In this document: piece by piece, positions 1 to 6,009 of the stretch
How the letters are laid out: every line of letters begins with the position of its first letter
How positions within the stretch are numbered: the first letter of the stretch is position 1
Origin: Saccoglossus kowalevskii
Lineage: Eukaryota > Hemichordata > Enteropneusta > Harrimaniidae
DNA length: 17,629 bases
Direction of reading: 5' to 3'
NCBI RefSeq assembly: GCF_000003605.2
Contig: NW_003137822.1
Coordinates: forward strand, 398,727-416,355
Position numbers and translations under genes: made by a program
Notes under the pieces: model-generated
Seen by the model: only the letters and a program-made list of their open reading frames with translations
Told to the model about the DNA's origin: nothing
The model's database searches: none

Positions 1-572
1 CAATGACACAGTACTGTGTTTCAGAACGAGACTTTTTTCATATGTAGAGCAATGACATACACAATGACAGCCTTGTGTTTTAGAACGAGACTGTTTTCAT
101 ATGTAGAACAATGGCATGGTTCTGGCATACAAAATGACACAGTATTGTGTTTCAGAACGAGACTGTTTTCATATGCAGAACAATGACATACAAAATGACA
201 CAGCACTGTGTTTCAGAACGACACTGTTTTCATATGTAGAACAATGACATACAAAATGACACAGCCTTGTGTTTCAGAACGAGACGGTTTCATATGTAGA
301 ACATTGGCATGATTCTGACATACAAAATGACACAGCACTGTGTTTCAGAACGAGACTGTTTTCATATGTAGAACAATGGCATGATTCTGACATACAAAAT
401 GACACAGAACTGTGTTTCAGAACGAGACTGTTTTCATATGTAGAACAATGGCATGGTTCTGGCATACAAAATGACATAGCACTGTGTTTCAGAACGAGAC
501 TGTTTTCATATGTTGAACAATGACATACAAAATGACATAGCCTTGTGTTTCAGAACGAGACCTTTTTATATG
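1..572. repeat. Minisatellite array 1 (61/72-bp units)
   Basis: Nine tandem copies can be followed by the motif tgtgtttcagaacgagac, which starts near 15, 74, 146, 207, 268, 339, 411, 483 and 544. Spacings are 59, 72, 61, 61, 71, 72, 72 and 61 bp, so there are two unit lengths. The long form carries an extra 11 bp, gcatgattctg (or gcatggttctg), between acaatg and acatac. The array is already in progress at position 1 and so continues beyond the window. Open frames through it (for example plus 269-523) follow from the lack of stops in the unit and are not treated as genes. It probably lies in GPA2 intron 2. Confidence 0.95.
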
Positions 573-1168
573 TAGAACTTTGAGTATGTGAGCTCCGGAA
601 ACCCAGTTTTCTGACATACAAAATGATACAGCACTGTGACAAAAATGACTACAACCAACATGAAGAATAAAATTGAAAGAAAGTCAAAAAATAATAAGTC
701 CATGGCACAACGCACCGGAAATGTTCCGACTTTGTACTGTCTTGGCATGCATGATGCCTCTTTTTGCAATGAGCCATACACAATTTTGACAAGACAAACA
801 ACAATGAGGTAAGATTCAGCGCGACCTTACTTTGACATGATATAATACCACCAAGGCAAGAAGAAATAGGATGCCTTGTAATTCGGAATGTCTCTGTCCG
901 TTAATTTGGAATTACATCGGTGTGATATGCAGAACAATGCCATCGTGACACAATTGTGGCTATTATTAGCTATAAAGAATGACACAAGTAGGAAGAAGGA
1001 ATATGTCATATGACAAGGACTGAATTACACTGATTTAAAAAGAAAGAACAAACCATATTTGTAGGCAGAATGGCATGGACTTGGAATACAGCACGACACT
1101 AAATTGAAGGGACATACCATATTTGTAGACAAAATTGCCTGAACAGGCATTCTACTTCCCAGGAGAAT
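573..1168. repeat. Degenerate repeat zone between arrays 1 and 2
   Basis: Decayed copies of the same repeat family link the two arrays. Array-1-like text (ctgacatacaaaatgatac, then agcactgtga) appears at about 610-640. Diverged units with catatttgtag start at 1054 and 1118, and ggcatgg at 1071-1077 matches ggcgtgg of array 2. Between about 640 and 880 nothing is recognisable: no exon with the CxC..C pattern expected for the last GPA2 exon and no other gene. Confidence 0.6.
588..610 (+). repeat. 23-bp copy of a segment at 3852-3874
   Basis: This stretch (gtgagctccggaaa, then cccagtttt) matches 3852-3874 at 22 of 23 positions in the same orientation. It sits in the last unit of array 1, replacing the usual bases between tgtagaac and ttctgacatac. 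The homology stops abruptly at both ends, as expected of a short templated insertion. The partner copy lies inside the open frame at 3750-4055. Confidence 0.7.
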
Positions 1169-3265
1169 GAACAGAATATATTTGTAATACAGAATTAACA
1201 GACCATATTTGTAATACAGAATGGACAGACCATATTTGTAATAGAGAATGGCGTGGAATCTGTGTACATTACGACCCTGTTTCCTTGACAAAAAAGGACA
1301 GACTATATTTGTAATACAGAATGGACAGACTATATTTATAATACAGAATGGACAGACTATATTGTAATACAGAATGGACAGACTATATTTGTAATACAGA
1401 ATGGCGTGGAATTGGTGTTCATTATAACACTGTTTCCTTGACATAAAAAGACAGACTATATTTGTAATACAGAATGGCGTGGAATTGGTGTACATTATGA
1501 CACTGTTTCCTTGGCATAAAAGGACAGACTATATTTATAATACAGAATGGACAGACTATATTTGTAATACAGAATGGCGTGGAATTGGTGTTCATTATGA
1601 CACTGTTTCCTTGGCATAAAGGACAGACTATATTTGTAATACATAATGGACAGACTATATTTGTAATACAGAATGGACAGACTATATTTGTAATACAGAA
1701 TGGACAGACTATATTTGTAATACAGAATGGACAGACTATATTTGTAATACAGAATGGCGTGGAATTGGTGTACATTATGACACTGTTTCCTTGGCATAAA
1801 AGGACAGACTATATTTGTAATACATAATGGACAGACTATATTTGTAATACAGAATGGACATACTATATTTGTAATACAGAATGGACAGACTATATTTGTA
1901 ATACAGAATGGCGTGGAATTGGTGTTCATTATGACACTGTTTCCTTGACATAAAAGGACAGACTATATTTATAATACAGAATGGACAGACTATATTTGTA
2001 ATACAGAATGGCGTGGAATTGGTGTTCATTATGACACTGTTTCCTTGGCATAAAAGGACAGACTATATTTGTAATACATAATGGACAGACTATATTTGTA
2101 ATACAGAATGGACAGACTATATTTGTAATACAGAATGGAAGACTATATTTGTAATACAGAATGGCGTGGAATTGATGTACATTATGACACTGTTTCCTTG
2201 GCATAAAATGGACAGACTATATTTGTAATACATAATGGACAGACTATATTTGTAATACAGAATGGACATACTATATTTGTAATACATAATGGACAGACTA
2301 TATTTGTAATACAGAATGGACAGACTATATTTGTAATACAGAATGGCGTGGAATTGGTGTTCATTATGACACTGTTTCCTTGACATAAAAGGACAGACTA
2401 TATTTATAATACAGAATGGACATACTATATTTGTAATACAGAATGGACAGACTATATTTGTAATACAGAATGGACATACTATATTTGTAATACAGAATGG
2501 ACAGACTATATTTGTAATACATAATGGACAGACTATATTTGTAATACAGAATGGACAGACTATATTTGTAATACAGAATGGACAGACTATATTTGTAATA
2601 CAGAATGGCGTGGAATTGGTGTTCATTATGACACTGTTTCCTTGACATAAAAGGACAAACTATATTTGTAATACATAATGGACAGACTATATTTGTAATA
2701 CAGAATGGACAGACTATATTTGTAATACAGAATGGCGTGGAATTGGTGTTCATTATGACACTGTTTCCTTGACATAAAAGGACAAACTATATTTGTAATA
2801 CATAATGGACAGACTATATTTGTAATACAGAATGGCGTGGAATTGGTGTTCATTATGACACTGTTTCCTTGACATAAAAGGACAGACTATATTTGTAATA
2901 CATAATGGACAGACTATATTTGTAATACAGAATGGACAGACTATATTTGTAATACAGAATGGCGTGGAATCTGTGTACATTATGACACTGTTTCCTTGGC
3001 ATAAAAGGACAGACTATATTTGTAATACAGAATGGACAGACTATATTTGTAATACAGAAAGGACAGACTATATTTGTAATACAGAATGGCGTGGAATCTG
3101 TGTACATTATGACACTGTTTCCTTGGCATAAAAGGACAGACTATATTTGTAATACAGAATGGACAGACTATATTTGTAATACAGAATGGACAGACTATAT
3201 TTGTAATACAGAATGGCGTGGAATTGGTGTTCATTATAACACTGTTTCCTTGACATAAAAGAACA
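1169..3265. repeat. Higher-order minisatellite array 2 (27-bp unit plus 46-bp cassette)
   Basis: The short unit is 27 bp (core ggacagactatatttgtaat followed by acagaat). Runs of it are separated by a 46-bp cassette (ggcgtggaattggtgttcat ... ttccttgacataaaa). Cassettes start at 1250, 1403, 1475, 1575, 1755, 1910, 2010, 2163, 2345, 2607, 2734, 2834, 2961, 3088 and 3215. The spacings equal 46+27n within 1-2 bp, giving n of about 4, 1, 2, 5, 4, 2, 4, 5, 8, 3, 2, 3, 3, 3. A degenerate tail reaches about 3345. Because 27 is divisible by three, long minus-strand frames with a 9-residue repeat (CITNIVCPF) arise, but the 46-bp cassette shifts frame each time, so I do not regard it as coding. Confidence 0.97.
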
Positions 3266-3449
3266 GAGTATATTTGTACACAGAGTGGCCGTGGGCATGT
3301 TATAAAGAATAACACTGCCTTGACATAAAGGGACAGAGATAATACGCTGATATTAAACTAGAGTAATATTTACTACATACCACAGTACAAGACGGCTAAG
3401 CACGTGTTGCTTTCTACAAAGTAACATATAATAACCTCTTCATACTTAC

Positions 3450-3628
3450 GTTATGTGTTTCATCAATAGTACAACATGAGCCTTTGGCTGTGAAAATATG
3501 AGTTCCTCCCGATGCTTCTAAGGTAGCTGGAGATGATAGGTATGAGTATGAAGTACAATAACCACGACACGCATTCATCCTTACTTCTTCTTCATGGCAG
3601 CCTGGAACTCGAACTGTTTTAACATATC
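3450..3628 (-). CDS. GPA2: Glycoprotein hormone alpha-2 (thyrostimulin alpha), coding exon 2
   Basis: This exon encodes the central part of the cystine-knot hormone subunit that pairs with GPB5 to form thyrostimulin, a secreted ligand of TSHR/LGR1-type receptors. It starts after a ttttttatag acceptor and ends at a perfect gtaagt donor (AAC|gtaagt). It is 179 nt: 2 nt completing a Gly codon plus 59 codons. Family marks are VPGC, the knot signature NACRGYC (C-x-G-x-C), and SCCTIDETHN, the place where human GPHA2 has QCCTIS. Five cysteines lie here; with one from exon 1 that makes six of the ten in the family. The last four (C ... CxCxxC) belong to a further exon not found in the window. No N-glycosylation sequon is visible in this part. 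Identification rests on remembered family motifs. Confidence 0.93.
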
Positions 3629-3749
3629 CTATAAAAAACATTGCATAATTAATTAATATTATTAATGCAATTACCCAAACTAATATATCATGGTATATTG
3701 CCCTATGAGTATATATTGATAATAATGTGATTATAAATATTACAGTCGA

Positions 3750-4055
3750 ATGGCGGCCTTTAATTCGACCTACAGAACCAATTTGCTAATAACCCTAGCA
3801 ACAATCAATGAAGAGAGCTATACAAAGGGGGATCGTTGTTTTATTCTTCACGTGAGCTCCGGAAAGCCAGTTTTAAGGATTCTCAATGGCTGCTCCAACT
3901 ATCAATTGATTTTCTGTGATGATTTGCGGTTAGCCTATCATATTTTTGAACTTGCTCTTAATGAAATTTTGCCCAATGACAACGAGATTGAACAAATTAA
4001 AATTAAAATCTCCCCTACAAAGAAAGATCCATATAATCCATTTATATCCATATAA
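3750..4055 (+). CDS. Unidentified ORF, antisense within GPA2 intron 1
   Basis: A 101-codon open frame with natural-looking codon choice and a mixed globular composition. It is preceded directly by an acceptor-like aatattacag (AG at 3744-3745), so it could be a 3' exon, with the ATG at 3750 internal, or a short intronless frame. It ends in tandem stops (TAA TGA). Segments such as FILHVSSGKPVLRILNG, LRLAYHIFELALNEI and a Lys/Ile-rich tail suggest a folded alpha/beta fragment, but I recognise no family. There is no signal peptide, membrane span or cysteine pattern. A 23-bp stretch of it (3852-3874) recurs at 588-610, which hints at a mobile or duplicated origin. It may also be a chance frame. 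Confidence 0.25.
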   Translation: MAAFNSTYRTNLLITLATINEESYTKGDRCFILHVSSGKPVLRILNGCSNYQLIFCDDLRLAYHIFELALNEILPNDNEIEQIKIKISPTKKDPYNPFISI

Positions 4056-4421
4056 TGACCGGAAAACCAGCGAGCATTAGGGTGTCTACACTATAGAGTC
4101 AATATACTCAACAAAACAAATATGTTCAACCTATGGTTAGTAGACAATATTGTAGCGCAGAAGATTAAGTGCGACTAATTATCATTAGTCCAAGTACATA
4201 TTTCCACAACTGACAAAGAGAGCGCGGTATTTTCTGACAACGATAAGAGAAACAACGTGAATCGCAAAGGCTATCAATTCCCATGGTTCTGTGGGTACAT
4301 GAAGATAAAAGATACGGCTTTAGGGAGATTTAAAACGCCGTGGGTCATGATCCCGCACTTTAAATTAAATGTTATTTATGAAGTGCCCCGAGTCACTTTA
4401 AAATCCGCGCTTGGTCTCTTG

Positions 4422-4439
4422 GTATATACATGTATATAC
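4422..4439. repeat. 18-bp perfect palindrome
   Basis: The sequence gtatatacatgtatatac equals its own reverse complement over all 18 bases. It lies in GPA2 intron 1 and is built of alternating purine-pyrimidine steps. It could be an incidental AT-rich palindrome or a binding site for a dimeric factor. Confidence 0.7.
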
Positions 4440-4545
4440 AATTCGGGAGGGTGTCACGTGATATGAGTCCTGTCACATGGTGACAGCGCCGAGATTCGTT
4501 TAGGGATGATGCGCACTAATAAAATCTGACGCTCACATTACTCAC

Positions 4546-4660
4546 CTACTAAATGGCAGCCTGGCCGCTGCCAATAGGGAACATTGTTAGCTTCTGCACT
4601 CCATATCATTACCGATAAAGTTAATATAACCAGTAATCCAATAATATCTTGGACTTTCAT
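4546..4660 (-). CDS. GPA2: Glycoprotein hormone alpha-2 (thyrostimulin alpha), coding exon 1
   Basis: This exon encodes the signal peptide and mature N-terminus. The ATG at 4660 (context AGGATGA, A at -3) is chosen over the upstream in-frame Met at 4834 because it directly precedes a good signal peptide. Its hydrophobic core is residues 6-20 (IIGLLVILTLSVMIW), with an A-x-A cleavage site after residue 24. The mature end NNVPYWQRPGCHLVG carries the WQRPGCHLVG block typical of invertebrate GPA2, including the first knot cysteine (residue 35). The exon is 38 codons plus 1 nt, ending at a GTGAGT donor. The same exon probably includes 57 nt of 5'UTR up to 4717, where a strong acceptor lies. Two coding exons give 98 residues; the C-terminal part is outside the window. 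Confidence 0.92.
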
Positions 4661-4717
4661 CCTAATTGTATCCAACCAATTATTCACGACGCCAAAATGC
4701 ACCGTATTCCCCTTGAC

Positions 4718-5356
4718 CTGTGATAGATAAATAAGAAGAAGAAAAAACGGTTTTTGAGAGATAAAATATATGTATGTAATGAAGCAATACTTCAAAACAC
4801 AAAATAGTTGAATGATTATCGCCTGTTTTCTCACTGCTTAAAGTTCCGTCTAGAGATGTTCTGATTGACAGTGATTATGTTTAAAGTACCAATAAAAACA
4901 GACGAAGTTATTTGCAGAAAATCCCATAGAAAAGTTGTAATTAGGCAGCCATTCACAAGATATAGTATTGTCCAAGTTACTTTGAGTTTAAATGCCAAAG
5001 GTTTGCGTCATTGGTGGCCAACTATTAACGGCTACCCAGACATGACGCATGCATTCTCATCATCGATTAGCCAATCGGCATCACTGTTTCCTGGAAGCGA
5101 AAAAAATGCCCACAGTGAAACGGACCATGGTTAATCAGCATTAACGTAATTGGTAGGGTTGCTGACGTCATCAATCACGTGACATGTGGCGAAGGAGATG
5201 AATGACTATGACGTAACATAAGTGTGTCGCGTACTGATGAAATACACTAAGATCCCGTGAACACGTCTCTGTTATCCCCACCTCCAGATGAGTAATATTT
5301 CCAACTCTAATACTTTCACGATCCTCAGCCGTCCGTAATCACCGCTATATACTTAC
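4718..5356 (-). other. Putative GPA2 5'UTR intron
   Basis: On the minus strand, a long pyrimidine tract (ttttttcttcttcttattta, then tctatcacag) ends at AG 4719-4718, 57 nt upstream of the GPA2 ATG. A consensus donor, CTT|gtaagtatat, lies at 5356. Together they would define a 639-bp intron and a short non-coding first exon around 5357-5390. This is inferred from splice-site quality only. The interval also holds a plus-strand open frame (4865-5134) that I consider chance. Confidence 0.4.
5163..5216. promoter_or_regulatory. CRE / E-box cluster near the GPA2 5' end
   Basis: There is a perfect palindromic CRE, TGACGTCA, at 5163-5170, an E-box in TCACGTGA at 5175-5182, and a second CRE-like TGACGTAA at 5209-5216. 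They lie about 500-560 bp upstream of the GPA2 start codon, inside the proposed 5'UTR intron. CREB/ATF control of the vertebrate pituitary alpha-subunit gene is well known. Its extension to this gene is only inference. Confidence 0.4.
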
Positions 5357-5398
5357 AAGTGATACCGACAGCCGAAATGTAGTTCGTGATACTGTCGC

Positions 5399-5426
5399 AT
5401 TTGCATATGCTTTGGTTATAAATAGA
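5399..5426 (+). promoter_or_regulatory. Octamer plus TATA box, candidate core promoter
   Basis: An exact octamer ATTTGCAT (5399-5406) is followed by TATAAATAG (5418-5426). This octamer-then-TATA order is typical of POU-factor-driven promoters and would place a plus-strand start near 5450, about 165 bp before the ATG at 5617. Read on the minus strand the same bases give TATTTATA and ATGCAAAT, with a GPA2 5'UTR exon possible at 5357-5390, so the element may serve both directions. Confidence 0.4.
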
Positions 5427-5616
5427 GACGCCTACACACGTTTCAAATTCATCTTTACCGTATATTGGACAAGATACGATATAACATGACGTGAATGGAT
5501 TAATACGTGATTAGTTGAAACGACATTTTTTTTTATTGAAATGTTGTATAAAAAACTGCTATATTTAGTTATAATAAACTGAGCGGATATGTCAGTTACA
5601 TTGTAAAATCAACAAA

Positions 5617-5637
5617 ATGAATGTTTGTGGGCATTTG
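5617..5637 (+). CDS. Candidate Cys/His microprotein gene, exon 1
   Basis: Seven codons (MNVCGHL) start at an ATG in good context (ACAAAATGA, A at -3) and end exactly at a consensus donor (TTG|gtaagta). A TATA box with octamer lies about 190 bp upstream. The 282-bp intron (5638-5919) has a branch-site-like tatcaac and ends in a pyrimidine-rich acceptor ttttatttcag. Joined in phase 0 to 5920-6009 it gives a 36-residue protein. I do not recognise the family. Chance co-occurrence of start, donor and acceptor is possible, so the call rests on the full set of signals. Confidence 0.33.
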
Positions 5638-5919
5638 GTAAGTATAGTATTAAAGCAAAGTCAGATTATATTTAAATGGAATTTTCGTTAATAACGGCAA
5701 TTTGAATCTCGGATTATAGTTAGGTGTTGCGCCAGAGAATTCTAACAGTATTCACAGCACTCGGTATTTACCCATGATTGCAAAATGAAAGCTCTCTAGT
5801 TTTAAAACAAAAAGTTGTAAGAAACTACCAAAAATAAATAAATATAAATAAATATCTGCGGAATAACATGTACATAATGATCAACAACAAAAAACACGTG
5901 TTATCAACTTTTATTTCAG

Positions 5920-6009
5920 AAACCGGAAAAGTGTCCTTCATGCAAACGAGTTCTGAGTGGCCGAAGATTGCTGAATGCTCGTGTATTGAGTAAAGCAATA
6001 AATCCATAA
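5920..6009 (+). CDS. Candidate Cys/His microprotein gene, exon 2
   Basis: Twenty-nine codons plus TAA. The exon opens with KPEKCPSCKRVLSG, so the joined product reads CGHLKPEKCPSCKR across the splice: Cys4, His6, Cys12 and Cys15 could form one small zinc-binding knuckle. The remaining tail (residues 16-36) is basic (K16, R17, R22, R23, R28, K32) and possibly helical. There is no signal peptide or membrane segment, so an intracellular product is likely. An AATAAA lies across the last codons at 5997-6002, just before the stop, so the 3'UTR would be very short. Alternatives: the 3' exon of a longer unknown gene, or a chance arrangement. The antisense frame 5825-6007 is taken as a shadow. Confidence 0.33.
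   Translation, partial: KPEKCPSCKRVLSGRRLLNARVLSKAINP
5997..6002 (+). terminator. Candidate poly(A) signal of the microprotein gene
   Basis: AATAAA overlaps the end of the proposed coding exon, 5 nt before the stop codon. It is followed by U/A-rich sequence and, at about 6026-6045, by a tt/gt-rich stretch. Cleavage would fall near 6015-6025. Confidence 0.3.

Larger units (their letters stand above)
3629..4545 (-). other. GPA2 intron 1 (917 bp, phase 1)
   Basis: The donor is GTGAGT just after CHLVG and the acceptor is ttttttatag. The split Gly codon (G|GA) restores the continuous motif CHLVGYVKTVRVPGC, which is the strongest proof of this intron. It contains an unidentified plus-strand open frame (3750-4055), an 18-bp perfect palindrome (4422-4439) and a TCACGTGA E-box (4454-4461) followed by the inverted repeat tgtcacatggtgaca (4471-4485). 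Nothing else is recognised between 4056 and 4420. Confidence 0.9.

Noticed and set aside
1250-3260. Regular repeats and cassettes considered as a CRISPR array
   Set aside because: The intervals are themselves repeats, not unique spacers, and the surrounding genes are animal genes with introns.
1025-3315. Long minus-strand frames with repeated CITNIVCPF / YYKYSLSIL peptides
   Set aside because: They are produced by the 27-bp unit being divisible by three; the 46-bp cassette changes frame at each copy, and similar open frames occur on the plus strand. There is no sign of selection on a protein.
4661-4834. Upstream N-terminal extension of GPA2 to the Met at 4834
   Set aside because: The extension crosses a strong splice acceptor (4718) and would bury the signal peptide; the Met at 4660 gives a normal secretory N-terminus.
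4865-5134. 89-codon plus-strand frame upstream of GPA2
   Set aside because: No recognised domain, no promoter or splice context, and it overlaps the proposed GPA2 5'UTR intron.
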